Assembly (NCBI GenBank): GCA_036583965.1
Contig: JAZBQD010000017.1
Location: 25,578,385 to 25,642,384, forward strand
Source: Prunella strophiata
Taxonomy: Eukaryota; Chordata; Aves; Passeriformes; Prunellidae
DNA: 64,000 bases
Reading direction: 5' to 3'
Shown here: piece by piece, positions 40,482 to 52,733 of the stretch
How positions within the stretch are numbered: position 1 is the first letter of the stretch
How the letters are laid out: each line of letters opens with the position of its first letter
Translations under genes and position numbers: made by a program
The notes under the pieces: generated by a model
Database searches by the model: none
The model's input: the letters and a program-made list of their open reading frames with translations, nothing else
What the model was told of the DNA's origin: nothing

Positions 40482-40900
40482 TGTGGAACTGATGCCTAAA
40501 GAGACTACCTATAACAGAGGCTAGACAGAGTAAAAAGAATATAGTAGGAATTTATTAAAAGGTCTTCAAAGGATTCATCTTGGGCAGTACAAGAGCCCAG
40601 CCAGAGCTACACCCAAGATGGACCCAAGATGGATGACTGGTCACAAATTTTCACATTTTTTTTAAAGTTTTGGTCCATTTACATATTGGGGTTAATTGTC
40701 CAATTAAAGATTCATATTATGAAGTTCCATCCTCCCAGATTGCTCTCCTCAATTCGCTATTGTTTATACTTTTTGGGCCCAAAGCTGCAATGGTGTCCTT
40801 GGTTCTCAGGCTGAAAAAGGATTGTTTTGTCTAACTAAGCTGTGAGAACTTGCTGACACTTTACATGAGCTTCAGAGTCACCCACAAAGGCAGTACAGCA
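40482..40900 (-). mobile_element. LTR of an endogenous retrovirus
   Basis: Read on the minus strand the block starts TGCTGTACTGCC (at 40900) and ends CAGTTCCACA (at 40482), i.e. TG...CA, about 419 bp. A TATA-type box (reverse of GTTTATAC, 40762-40769) is followed by a polyadenylation signal AATAAA (reverse of TTTATT, 40551-40556), in correct order. A doubled CCCAAGATGGA unit lies near 40611-40632. It resembles LTRs I recall from songbird genomes. The bases flanking the two proposed ends do not match each other, so either an end is misplaced by some bases or the target duplication has decayed. No primer site or internal sequence was recognised. Confidence 0.75.
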
Positions 40901-43900
40901 TCTGAAAAATATGAAAGGTAAAACTTTTAAACCATAACTCACTTGAATGTGAATGTGAGAATGATGATCTATGTGTAGACTTATTCTCCCACCTGTAGGA
41001 AAAAACCAATTCTCCTGCTGCAGAGTTTAGTGCATATTTGAAGTTTCCAAGAACTCATGTGCATGGTTTTGAGAGAAATAACATTACACTGGGGTAAGCA
41101 CATTGACTTCATGGACCATACTGTAGGATGGAGGGCAATGCAGGCTTTCACCTTGCACTGACATAATCCTACAAGCAAGTGATAGTAACAATGCAGTAAA
41201 CTCACACTCATGTGACAGAATTACTGCTGGGGACCAGGATGGCATGCTCACATCTGCAATTTAAGAATGCCATTGTTTATCACACCCAGTGACATTCTTA
41301 CTACTGAAAGTACTTCTGCATTGGTCAGAGTCTAGAGGAAACACACTTTCAAACTCTGAATGACAGTTTTGGCTGCCAGGTTTGTTTAGGTTCTTTACGA
41401 TTGATGTGTGAAACGTTAAAAACCAAAGCCCTGGTTTTGGTCCTCTCTCTTAGGAAATTATTCATTCTGTCAGATTCCAACTAGTCCTGTTTACGGTGTA
41501 TTATTTTAATTTGGCTTTAGATGCAATTGCATTATGAGACTAACCTTAATGACTGGACAACACCTGAAATCTAAGCATGCATTGAGTAGACAGTCAGTTA
41601 CCCTGTTGGTTTCCTGGGTTGTAAGAAGAATGACAAATTTTGTTATACCTCCATGGTGTACTGTGGGTAAGTTCTAGTGTCATTCAGCAACAGTTTTAAA
41701 ACAGGGAAAGCTTTTCATCAGAAAACTCTCCCTTTTTCTCTTAAAGCAATGGGTAGAATAAGACATATATTTGAGTCATCTTACTTATGAAATTTATGAT
41801 GATTTTCACAAAAAAAACCCCACAACCTTGTCTTTTGATCAACAGTGTTTACTTGAGCTAAAAGAATTAGGATGCTGTCCCTAGCATTGTTTTTTCAAGA
41901 TATTTGAGAAATTTTATCACTGTCATGCTATTGAGGATTATAAATTTTTAAAAGCTGTGTTCCTTGACCTTTGCAAATATTACCTCCTCAGCACTGTTCA
42001 CAAGCAGTGACAGATACTGTCCTGATACTCTCCTAAACTAATCACTGAGTACTTTAAAAGCTGCAACTGTGTTAGAAGCAAGCCTAAGAGATTTTACATG
42101 CGCACAGAAGACTCTTACACTGTTAATAGAGGCTTCTGGTAAACTGAAACTGAAACCAGGAGGGTGTTCTTTTCCTAACTCTAATGCAGATATCTTCCGA
42201 TGACACTGCTATGGTTAAAAATTGTTTTTCAGAATACGATCACTTAAGCTAGACACATTATCTAGCTGAATATCATGAAATTGACTTTGGGCCTACATGC
42301 CATAACTAGCCAAATGTGACAGCACAAACTTGAAATTTTAAAATCACCCAAGGTAGGCTTGGTGCTACAGTTTTCTTGAAAATAGTTTCAGCCACTCCAA
42401 GCCTCAAAAAATGAGGTCTTCATTATTGCACTTTCTCTTTAAGCAGAAAAAAAAAAAAAAAAATTGGCTGGCTTTTGCTACTGCTTTTAGTCTACAAACG
42501 TTTTGAGGTGGACATTTTGGGAAGCTGCTTAGTTTTACCCAAATAGCAGGTTTGGGTCTGGAGCACCAAAATCCTCAGTACAGAAATGTCAGGAGTAGGT
42601 GACCAGTTTCACCTCATGGCTTTGTGGTCTGTAACCTCAGCTCTTGTACATTATTCTCCTCCAGCTATGCCCGTGCTTGTCCTCAAGGCATTGTACTAGA
42701 AATATATTATCACTTAGTATAAACAAGTTAAGTAATCTAAGGAATGATTCATCTGTAGGAATGTTTTGGTGAGGGTTTTTTTTTTTTTTTCCTGAGAATG
42801 AGGAGTATGGTTTTGCTTATTTTATTTTATATCTAATTATGAAACCACAAGTTCATTTATGCTTTTAATAATCTGATAATCCTAGATGTGGAATGATTAG
42901 ACAAAATGCTATTGTTATCATGAGCCTTTAAGCTCATGCGCAAAGCCATAAGCCTTTGCTTAGATATTGTCCAAAAAGTCTCATGTTTAAAATAGAGTGC
43001 CCAAATTTGAACTGCAAATGAGTTTTCTCAGGGTGGGGTTTTTCTCTAGTTTTTAAGAGTGCTGGTAATTTTTTCTTACATTCCTACATTTGTGTTTGAA
43101 ATTTCAATTTGTCCTGAGGCAATCATGATTTTGCCACTGTATTATCATGAACTTATAGTACTAGTAGTAGAATTGATAATATAATCACCATAGGAAAAAA
43201 AAATGTTTAAAATCAAGAATTGAGAATTAATTTATCTACATATAAAATAATATTTGAGTTATACAAATTTTGCATAATGGCCTTGCTTATTCCATAACCT
43301 GGCTTTAAAAAGAGATCATATTTGATAGTGATGATGCTCTGACAATTAAGAACAAATATCTAAAATGAGAGCACATAAAATTAAAGTATTTTTCTTGTTG
43401 TTGCCTTAAGCTTATGAAAGGCTTACTAGAACTGTGAAACACAAATGTATTTGGTTTAGTGTTGATAGAGAAAATCTGATTTAAATAGATATTGCTGAGA
43501 CATAAAATGCCAGCTACCTTAACTAGAAAATGAAGATAGAGTGTTGAAATTTCAGCTGGAACAGAATAAGTCTTTTGCTGCTATTGGCAGGTAAAGCCTT
43601 GAATTATCTTTTTTTCTTTCCCAGGAGTAGTCTCTGCTGTCTCACAACATGATTTACCTCATGTGTCACTCTCTTTTTCACTGGACAATGGTTTATTTCC
43701 CTTTTCCATTCTAAATCCCCCATTGAAAAAGCATCACCATTGAAATGTCTAGCCCTTATTCAAGCTTTGACTAAATTTTACTCATTTGAAATAGTGCTTG
43801 CCTAAAGGCAGAATAAATAAGTACAAGAACATTCTTGTTCTTAAAGCTGAGGTAATACACTACGGCACTGGAAAGGAAGAAATGTCCTTTTTTCCATTTT

Positions 43901-43992
43901 TTACTGGAAATTGTTGGAATTTCCAAATCAAATCTTCTGGGAGAGCCAAACTGTTGTAACCATCATCAGTAGCAGCTGATAATGGTTAAAAA
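40901..43992. other. unique-looking AT-rich stretch
   Basis: I see no gene or recognised repeat beyond short A and T runs near 42446 and 42778. Confidence 0.45.
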
Positions 43993-44015
43993 TACTACTA
44001 CTACTGCTACTACTA

Positions 44016-44059
<44 letters not shown>

Positions 44060-44124
44060 ATCAATAATAACGATAATGACGATGAAGAAGAATTTTAGTA
44101 TTAGCAGTAGTAGTAGTAATAATT
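43993..44124. repeat. compound trinucleotide repeat with inverted ends
   Basis: An (ACT)n tract with a GCT interruption leads into a pure CTG run of nine units plus CT (44031-44059). Degenerate AAT, GAT and GAA triplets follow, then AGCAGTAGTAGTAGT (44103-44117), the exact reverse complement of 43994-44008. The CTG/CAG run and the inverted ends can fold into hairpins. It lies in no supported coding frame. Confidence 0.9.
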
Positions 44125-44363
44125 ATATCACTTCAAAACTATAATAGTGTTTCCCAAATGTTCTAAACTGATACAATCTTTAGTTTTTGTATAATGATTA
44201 TTATATTTTGAAAATCATTATAATTTTTGACATCAATATCAGGGAACTTACCTCTTCCATTATTCTGATTCAACTAAAATTTCTTAAAACTGAAATAGAC
44301 TTTGACATAAAAGATTAATCTCAAGTTTTGACAAACTCTGGTATTCATAATTAAAATGCTAGA

Positions 44364-44600
44364 AAATTTGTTACAGCAGAAAGAGAACGTACATGGATTA
44401 ATGGACCACATGGAAGTCACCTCAGAACCAGGAAGTTCCCATCACACATGGGGGTCAGCAGAGAGGTCAAGAGAAATTTGTTACAGTGCTGGCTTTCTTC
44501 CTGCTACTTTCTGTAGGCACCTGCTCTTAAACATTGTTGGAGACAAATGTGCTGAGCTACTAACCAATAGCCTAACAAATGTAACTGTTCCACTGTTCTA
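44364..44600 (+). mobile_element. possible very old CR1/L3-like 3' fragment
   Basis: The stretch near 44490-44570 ('TTTCTTCCTGCTACTTTCTG', then 'TGTTGGAGACAAATGTGCTG') resembles the 3' region of ancient amniote CR1 or L3 elements as I remember it. Just before it, AAATTTGTTACAG is repeated at 44364-44376 and 44474-44486. The match is weak and the ends are not fixed. Confidence 0.35.
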
Positions 44601-46611
44601 TAAAACTTTCACCACTCTTTTTAAAAGCAACCTACATCTTGGCATTATTATGAATTACTGTTATTTCCCAAGAGTTAGTTCAGGTTTCATGTCCTTTCTC
44701 GTAAGGCAAATCAGAAGTGACAACAGTGATTTCATACCTTTTTTGCTCTGATTTCTACTTTATGCCACTCTGCTGATTAACAGAAGCAGTAACCTACTGA
44801 ATTAGGAGCAGTATATAAAAATATTTGTTTTCCCCATAACATAATTGTTTAAGAATCTTCTGAATAAGAAGACTGGATTGTTCACTTTCAGGAATAACAG
44901 GAAGTGATTTCTAGGACAGGCACTACTGACTTTTATTAGTTAAATGACACTAGAATTTAAAATCAAATTAATGTTTCCAGTCGAAAATCTGTGACCTCTG
45001 TTTTGGCAGCTCTCTCTTCATTTCCATTTTCATACACTGTAACACAGTAAAGGTAGTTGTAGGCCAAATAAATTATTATATATACAAGGAAAGCTTGGTT
45101 TTGTTTTTTTTTTTTTTTTTTTTTTTTTCCTTTCCAGAGTCATGGCCTTTTATATTCACCTTTTAGTTTCTGCAGAATATTTTTTTCTGTATTACCATTT
45201 TCTGTATTATCATTTGATGAGAAAATTTTTTATCTCAACAGTACCAAAACTAGGTTAAAGACCCTTGACTTCAGTGCATTCAGGTGAAAGTATTTTTGTT
45301 CCCTGTGCCACTTTAATCAGACAGAAAAATTCCTCACTTTCAGTTCTGGAGAAGAGGCCGCATCACAGAATGGCATTTTAATTAATGTTTATGTAATGAT
45401 CAAGAACTTGCCTCTCCACTTTTCAGATCATCTCCTTAGTGATGAATTTTTCCTATGTAATTTTGTTTCTCTTTTAATGCTGGAATGGACAGAAGGAAAA
45501 TTTAGTATACGTGGCCAAGAGTAGAGAGAGAAATGATTTTTTTTCTGTAACAAAAGCACTCATTTTCACAGAAATTTTGTAATGTATGATCCAACTAGTT
45601 AAATATTAAGTGTGTTATTACTTACAATTCTCTCTCACTCATTGACAAAGAAAGAAACAAAATGGGAAACAGAATGGGAAAACAGCATCTTTTAACTGTC
45701 AAACTCACCCTTGCAATGAGGTCAAAGTGGAAGAATATAAGAGTAAAGCATTTGCACAGCATAACAATATGATGCCGTATAGTAACTGAAAGTGTCTCTC
45801 AGTGACTGGTAGAAAATTAAAAATACTTCATATTTTAGAAGTTATGAAATGGTTTATGCCATACAAAATTCAGTCTCATTATTTATCAGGAAATAAGAAC
45901 AAATAACTTCCAGTATTTTCCAGTAATAACCAAAAGTTTCAAAATCTAAATCTGATACTATAATCCAAAACTGTGGCTAGACATGAATTCTGAGAGATTA
46001 CAGTATTTAAAAGTTGCACAAAATTGTTTCATAAAATAATATAATTACTCCTCCTTCCTCTCTCAGCATTTCCAACATTTTTTTCAAAGTACCTATAAAA
46101 CTAAATATAATGCTTCTGGAGATGAAATTCTGTCTTCATTTGTTTCCTAATTAACAGCATTCACAAAAAATGGTTGTTAAAAATGCCTTTCATTTTAAAA
46201 TATGTTTACAAATAAAGTTTCAAATGTGTATTTGTAAATTAAAGGATACAGGGAAAGGGTACTATCTAATTTATAATAATTAAATTACTTATATAAATGC
46301 ACCTCAGCTAAGCTACTATATGAAGCATATCCATACCAAATTTTTAGCTTACTTTTTGGAGGGAAGGTTCTGAAAGCATAAATATATACATGTTAGTATT
46401 TGGATTATGTATTTAAATAAAGACATGTTCAGTTGGATTTTTTCATTCACATATTTAACAGTAAAATATTTTGATATTAACAGTTCTAGGAAAAAACATA
46501 AGGCCAAGTTATCATAGACAATAGAAATACAACTGAAAATTTTTAACAGATGCAAACACAATTGAACATCTATTTTGATACAGCAAAGATTTTGGAAAAT
46601 TCAACACACTT

Positions 46612-46710
46612 TTAATTTTTTTGGGGTTTTTTTTTTTGTTGTTTTTTGTTTTTTGGGGTTTTTTTTGTGTGTGTGTTGGTTTTTTTTTGGTGGTTTTTTT
46701 TTTTTGTTAT
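46612..46710. repeat. T/G-rich low-complexity tract
   Basis: About 100 bases almost wholly of T and G, with GGGG groups and a short GTGTGTGTG run. It ends about 20 bases before a perfect hairpin. Confidence 0.85.
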
Positions 46711-46729
46711 TGTTTATTATTTGTTATTA

Positions 46730-46764
46730 TTTAATATCATTTATTGTTAATAAATGATATTAAA
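46730..46764. repeat. perfect hairpin, 16-bp arms, 3-base loop
   Basis: TTTAATATCATTTATT (46730-46745), loop GTT, and its exact reverse complement at 46749-46764. The short loop makes an efficient cruciform or RNA hairpin. Function unknown. Confidence 0.85.
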
Positions 46765-49700
46765 GTAGTTCATTTTAAGATTAAAAATATCAATTCCTCT
46801 CTAGAAATCCAATTTAAAAGCAAAGCCTTTCTTGCATAAAGCGGCTGCAGAGAAAGGGAGTAATATCTTCTTCAATGGTTTACTAGCTTCCTAAAATTCA
46901 TCTCATTAGGGTTCTCACTCTGCTGGAGTGAAAAGAGTCTTTTCTCTGAAATGACAGAAGTAAAGAAGTTTGAAATATTTATGCCTGTTCTTATAGTTAG
47001 GGTACTTTAAAGCACAGCGTCCTCAGAAAAAGGTCCCCTCCTTACAGAGAGATTGACAAGGGAAACATTACACAGAAATGAAAAAAAAAAAAAGCAACAC
47101 TAACCATTTTTAGAAAAATAATAATTATTTCACTGGCAAATTTTAATTTTTTTAAAAGCAGGTTTTATAGACATGCAGTTTTAAATGTGGAAACACATTC
47201 AATTTCAATAAAGTAGGTTGCTCAGATGTCAAGTAACCAAAAATTTTTCCATCTTTGTAAGTATTATTGCAGTACTCTTGGATGTAAAACACGAGTGTTC
47301 CCTGTCTGTCCCACTGTGTTGCATCCAGAGGCTGCAGGGCTCTCCCTCATTTCTGGTGCTGAGGTGAAACTGCCTTGCTGACCACAGTGCAGCCACACAT
47401 TGCTGCCACCTCTTGCCAACACTGCTGCTGTCAAAGAGACTGTGGAGGAGGGCACAGCATATTCCAGCATACTCTGCTTTCCCATTTGTACATGTCCATG
47501 CTCAAGTTAGAAACGTTTGAGCTGGGTTTATTTCCTGGTTGCCAAAGGTTTAGGAGAAATCCAGCTAGCCAGGACACATCCTTGGGAAGACAATGCTGTT
47601 TTAGCTAGGCTGTCTTCATGTAGCTTGTCTGAGTATCTCTGTGCTTCACCAGAGGTAGAGAAACTTTACACACAATAAAAATAAACACAATGAAGAAACT
47701 AGGCTTTTCCATTAGCAGTTTGCCTTGAGCTGCCTTTGTTTAACAGATTTCTGTAGTGCAATGATATCAGAGGGTCAAACATACAGAATCATATGCTACA
47801 GAAATCACAGACCAGGTGTCTAAGCTGATCTATGATCGAATTCCCTGTGTTCAGTGTTCTCATTGTCAGAAGAGCATTGATGCAGATATAATACTTGGCC
47901 AAACATATTACTGTATCATGTTCATTCTTTACTCCATAGGCTGTTTCCCTACTGCAGATAATTTTACAGTTGTCACATAAGAGTGACAAATGGGTTTATG
48001 GAGGTTTTTTTTGCATCTGCCAACCAGAAGATATTTACTAATCCTGTTTCTCTGAAATAAATCATGTAACTCACAGTTAAAATGAGTTTAAAAAATGCTG
48101 GGAACATTTGTGAATTTCCTATCTGTTGCAGCAGTTGTCTGACTCTATCTCTTTTGTAATTTGTTATAAAACCTGTGGAAAGACCTTGAAAGGTGAAATG
48201 GGTCTGGGGCTTGGGGATTTTCTTGTTTGTGTTTTTTTCTTTTTTTTTTTTTAAGTTTAATATCATATTTGACACTTATGTAATCTTTATTAATGGTGGG
48301 GATGTTAAAGACAAATTTTTATCCAGAAAAAGCTATGTCATGTTTTCTGCAGTCATCATTAGGAAAAGCTTCATCACAAGTAAAAATGAAGTCCTTGTTT
48401 TGTTACCTTTGTCTAGACTAAATTTCACATTTTTTTCACTTGGCTTATTTCTAGGTATGATTATTACTGACTAATATGAAACACACAGCTTTGTGTGGCT
48501 GATGAAATGAGGTATTTGACTAGGATGAAGACCTGTGGTGTATTAATTGTTCAATTTATGCTGTTGCTTCAGTGTATTTAAGGGTTCACAGGTTTTTTGA
48601 AAGGAAATTAACATATCAGGTACTTTGGCTGGGTATATTGTGACAGGACACTGTCCTCTGTAAGAATGAAATAACAGTTCAAATAGTTTGAATTTCTGTA
48701 ATTTTATTCCATTACTGTGCATTAAAAACTGATATTAATTTTCTAGCTGCAAGTATCTGTGCATGTTTACTTAGATCTTGTGTATATTGAAATTGACATC
48801 AGTCAAGAGGAGACTAAATTTTAAAATGATACATAATATATGCATCATCACAATGATGCACTTTCAGATTTTTTTGAAGGCTTTTGTTCAGTTAAGTCGA
48901 GTGACTAAATATTTAGTATTAAAATTAAATGGGTAATAATGTTCTTTTCAAAGCTGTAAATCAAGTTAAACTCAAAAAAATAAATAAATACAAGATTAAA
49001 TCACTTGAAGACACTTATTATAGTTTTTGACTGAAGTTGCTAGTGTGAGGAGCTGTATTCTCTTTCTTTTTGTTTCAATTCCCCAAGTTGTAAAAGATAA
49101 TAACTGACATCATTAAGAAATTGTGTTCAGAAGAAACAATAAAATTCTGAAGTATCAGAGATTTTTACATATTATAAACAAAATCATAATTATTAATATT
49201 TAATATGGGAATTTTCGTTTTGCAGAAGCATGCAATGAGTTATGCCACAAAGACTTCCAACGGTCAAGACAAAAACAATGAAAAATGAAGAAATTTAGTG
49301 TGAGCATCTAAATTATTACACTACATCACTGAAAAAAGATGCATGTATGTCTTCCCAAAGTGCTTTAAAATGGTAATTTCGTCCTCAGAACTATATCTTG
49401 ATCTGCAAACCAAAGCTGAATTTCATATTGTAAAATAATTTTGGCCTGAATTCATATTGTCTTCAGGAACATATATTCTTTGGTGAATGCATTTTGCCTA
49501 ATACATTGAAAGTGAAAGTAAAAAATGTATATGTGGAACATATAGTAGCAGGCGCAGGCAAACTGACATAACTTTGAAAACTTTGTCACTGTTATCAAAG
49601 TGAATACTGATCTTGATAGTCATTAAAATGGCATATAATTTTTCAAACTATTTTTTTTTCTGGAAGAGTGTTTTGCAAATAAATAAACTGCCATTGTTTT

Positions 49701-50072
49701 TACATTTTGTTCAGTAGTACATGATACAAACAAATCAACTTCTTCAAACATCGAGTGTAAATTATGAAGAATTTCTCAGATGTACTGTAAAATTTAAGAC
49801 AGAATTACCATAAATGATACTATTGTATTTACTTCTTTGTCTTGTCAAGAGGCCTTGGTTTACAGTGTTAATATAAAACCATAACAATGGCTTAAGATTT
49901 AGTTTGACACTTCCTACTTTTCCAAAATTTAGTGATAAAATTAATTTCAGATTGTTATTGAAAAATATGGGAAAATTTTATTAAGATTAATTTTTTACTA
50001 ATGTGTTTAATTGCAGCAGTATACCCAGTAAACTTCTTACTTAAACATCCAATTAAGGATATTCCATGACAG

Positions 50073-50560
50073 ATGACTGTACCTTGGGGACAGGCAAATT
50101 TGGGATGGATGTGTATCCCCTCTGAGGACAGTGGTTTCACCACAGTTGCTGGTTCAACAGAAAGACATCCTCTACATCCCTTGTTTGACAGCTCCTACAC
50201 AGTAATCAGCTACAAGGTGCCATCAAGCTTCCTCTTCTGCAGGGATTTGAAGAGAGCCCGGCCATGGTGCCTCCACTCCTCTTTGTTTCCATCCCACTCC
50301 ACCACATGCTTGTGTGGGAAGCTGAGCATGCTGACTGGATTTCATCCCAGGAGCAGCAACCACATTTCTCCCTGTAATTTCCATACTGTTATAACTGCAA
50401 ATCTCCATACTGTGTCTATAAATTTCCATTCTGTTTCATCACCCCCTATCATTCATTCTGTGGGGGGAGCTGGACGCATTGACCACAATTTTTTTCTGTT
50501 AAAATGTAATGTTCCATTTTTTCCTAATTTTCCTCTCAGTCTTTTTTCCCACATGATGAT
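50073..50560. mobile_element. unassigned ERV-like block
   Basis: This block is clearly richer in G and C than its flanks. It contains about three diverged copies of a 20-odd base unit, each beginning ATTTCCAT or ATCTCCAT (about 50377-50440). Composition and wording resemble ERV leader or LTR sequence of songbirds that I recall loosely. An open frame of 187 codons runs across it but shows no domain, signal peptide or known motif, and it crosses the repeat units, so I do not call it a gene. Orientation and ends are unknown. Confidence 0.4.
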
Positions 50561-52214
50561 ACTTATTTGTGAAGGTAAGGTGGAGAAAAGTGCACAGAGA
50601 AAAGATGGAGGTAAACAAGTAGATATGCTGAGTTAATGCTATGAGTGAATTAATGTCAGAAAGGACAAATACTCCATTAATTCCTTAAATATAAAACTCA
50701 GTTCTTATAATTGCATTTCAGTTAATAGATCCTGTGGAAGAAGTAGTTATTTTTGCATATATTTGTACTAATGTATTTCCTTCTTGCAATTTTTAAACTA
50801 CAAACATTTTATTCTCATATGTAAATACAGTTCTGGGACTTTATGTGTTTTGCAAGTAATGGAGGAAAACCGTAGACCTGATATGGCAAGACAAGCCACC
50901 AGAAGGATGTTCCAGGCAGAGAAACTACTCTCACAAGTATTTATTTCTGCTATGCATCTGCTCAAGAATAATGACAGCTTGTGTCATCAACAGAGCACTC
51001 TCCAATACAGTTGCTTCAAGATACAGACACAGCAGAAAAAAGTGAATTTGCTCCATTATATCTGTAGTCTCCTTTTTTCTTCCTTTTTTAATTTTTTAAA
51101 ATTTTATTTTCTCTTTTCTTGTTTCTTTTTTCTTGACAGTAGGTGAGCAGCTTTTCTGCAGTCAAATATTTCTATGAATTGATGTTTAGGCAGTTACCAT
51201 TAGTTTACTCCATATGAAATTTCTTTATGAAATTACTATTTCTAAACTCTTTGTATTGGGTTTTTTACCTAACACAGGTCTCATTCTGATTTAAAACCTG
51301 ATGAACATATGGATTTTTTGATTTATACTTCTAGTTGTTAAATGTCAAATATAGAGCAAAAGCAGTACTGAAATAGGTGAAGTGGAACTGCAAGTTGAAA
51401 GACCATACTTTCTGCAGCAGTGGCTTGTTCTCCATATGTAAAATGATCCCTCACTCCCTATCCTACATCTGGGAAGTTACACACACTCTAAATAAAATCC
51501 AGCTCTTTCCCCTTTGTTTTTCATTGTACCGATATGATGATGTCCATAGAATACACAAATCCACAGTACTGCTTTCATAGGGCAAAGATTTAGCAATGGA
51601 TTTCAGAAGGGGTTGTGAAACAATGACTGCTAAGAAAAATCACAGCTATATGATCATATTTTCTCAGAATACTATCACTGTACAGGACAGACTTTAGCAA
51701 GCAGAGATGAACAGAAGTTAATCTTATTGTCAGTATCTAGGTGCAAAATCACACTATAAAGATAGTGAAGTTGCTGGCCAGACATATCAAATGCATTTTG
51801 CAAAGCAGAAACACATGCATGCAGCAAAGGAAAATGAAAATTATTAGTTTTCCACAATTTTGCATTATAAGGAAACTCATTGCAAATGCATAAGTTTTAT
51901 GCCAACGAGCTTTTTTTGAGTCTTTCTTTATGTCCTTTGATATTTTCAGACTATATTTTAATTACATATTACTTTTTACACAGATACTTTAAGGGGATAA
52001 AAAGTCTTACAATAAAAAATCTCAGAGCAAAAAGCAATTTTTTCCTTCCTGAGGGTCCTATAAATACCTACCAGGTTTATAGCATGTTACCAAACTAACC
52101 TAAATTTAGAGATTTGGTTCCTTCACTCTTTCTTTCTTTTCTTTTTCAAGTTGCTCAGAGAGATTTTATTGCTAGTACTGTATTCTGTATTCAAATCAGG
52201 AGAGCAAAATCTTC
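50561..52214. other. unique-looking AT-rich stretch
   Basis: No gene or recognised repeat. It contains a pyrimidine-rich run near 51068-51137. Confidence 0.45.
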
Positions 52215-52219
52215 ACAAT
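52215..52219. repeat. target-site duplication, left copy (ACAAT)
   Basis: Directly precedes the TG end of the LTR at 52220 and is repeated exactly at 52729-52733. Confidence 0.85.
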
Positions 52220-52728
52220 TGTGCTAGTTTGAAAGTAAAAAGTAGTGAGACACTCTAAGTCAGAAATACAATTTAATAAAAAATAAAATAAAATACATGC
52301 AGAGGAAAGAAAACAAACAAACAAAAAAAAACCTGATAGAGTCAGAATACAACCTGATATCCCTCCTAGTTGGAGTGAAGGTAGCAGTCCCAGTGAAATG
52401 GTCCCACCAAAACCATGGTCCCAGCAGCCAGCAGCAGCCTGTCCTGTGTCCTCTGCAGGCCAGTGAACAGGGCTCCCGTTTGGTTTCAAAGCCCAGACTT
52501 TATCTCCGTGAAAATGCCTGGCTCCTCCCCTTGGGCAGAGTATCTCACAATGGACCATTGTAGCTTCCATGGGTCATGTGAAAAGGCCTTGATGGGCCAT
52601 TAACAGAGCCATTAACATGAGACAATCCCGCAGTGGGAGGTAAGAGATAAGGAGAACACTGCCTCCTCCTAGTTTTAACAGTACATGGATATGGTAATAA
52701 AATATATCTTGCATTGCAGCCTAGGACA
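52220..52728 (-). mobile_element. solo LTR of an endogenous retrovirus, with 5-bp target duplication
   Basis: The plus strand begins TGTGCTAG and ends CTAGGACA, inverted repeats matching at 7 of 8 bases, with TG...CA ends. It is 509 bp long and flanked by a perfect 5-bp duplication, ACAAT. The minus orientation is favoured because a polyadenylation-type ATTAAA (reverse of TTTAAT, 52272-52277) lies near the left end and a weak TATA-like GATAAAG (reverse of 52498-52504) lies to its right. There is no internal sequence, so it is a solo LTR. It resembles a songbird ERV LTR known to me, but the family name was not verified. The frames of up to 124 codons inside it are shadows. Confidence 0.9.
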
Positions 52729-52733
52729 ACAAT
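52729..52733. repeat. target-site duplication, right copy (ACAAT)
   Basis: Directly follows the CA end of the LTR and matches 52215-52219. Confidence 0.85.

Larger units (their letters stand above)
44601..50072. other. unique-looking AT-rich stretch
   Basis: No gene seen. It contains a T run at 45104-45128, a T/G tract with an adjoining perfect hairpin (46612-46764) and a less AT-rich block at 47260-47600 that matches nothing I recognise. Confidence 0.45.

Noticed and set aside
44221..44340. Minus-strand exon before a perfect GAG|GTAAGT donor near 44249
   Set aside because: With the nearest acceptors every frame is closed or the exon is only 22 bases.
50073..50636. 187-codon open frame on the plus strand
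   Set aside because: Crosses diverged repeat units in an ERV-like block; no domain or signal seen.
52196..52570. 124-codon minus frame and overlapping plus frames
   Set aside because: Inside the solo LTR at 52220-52728.
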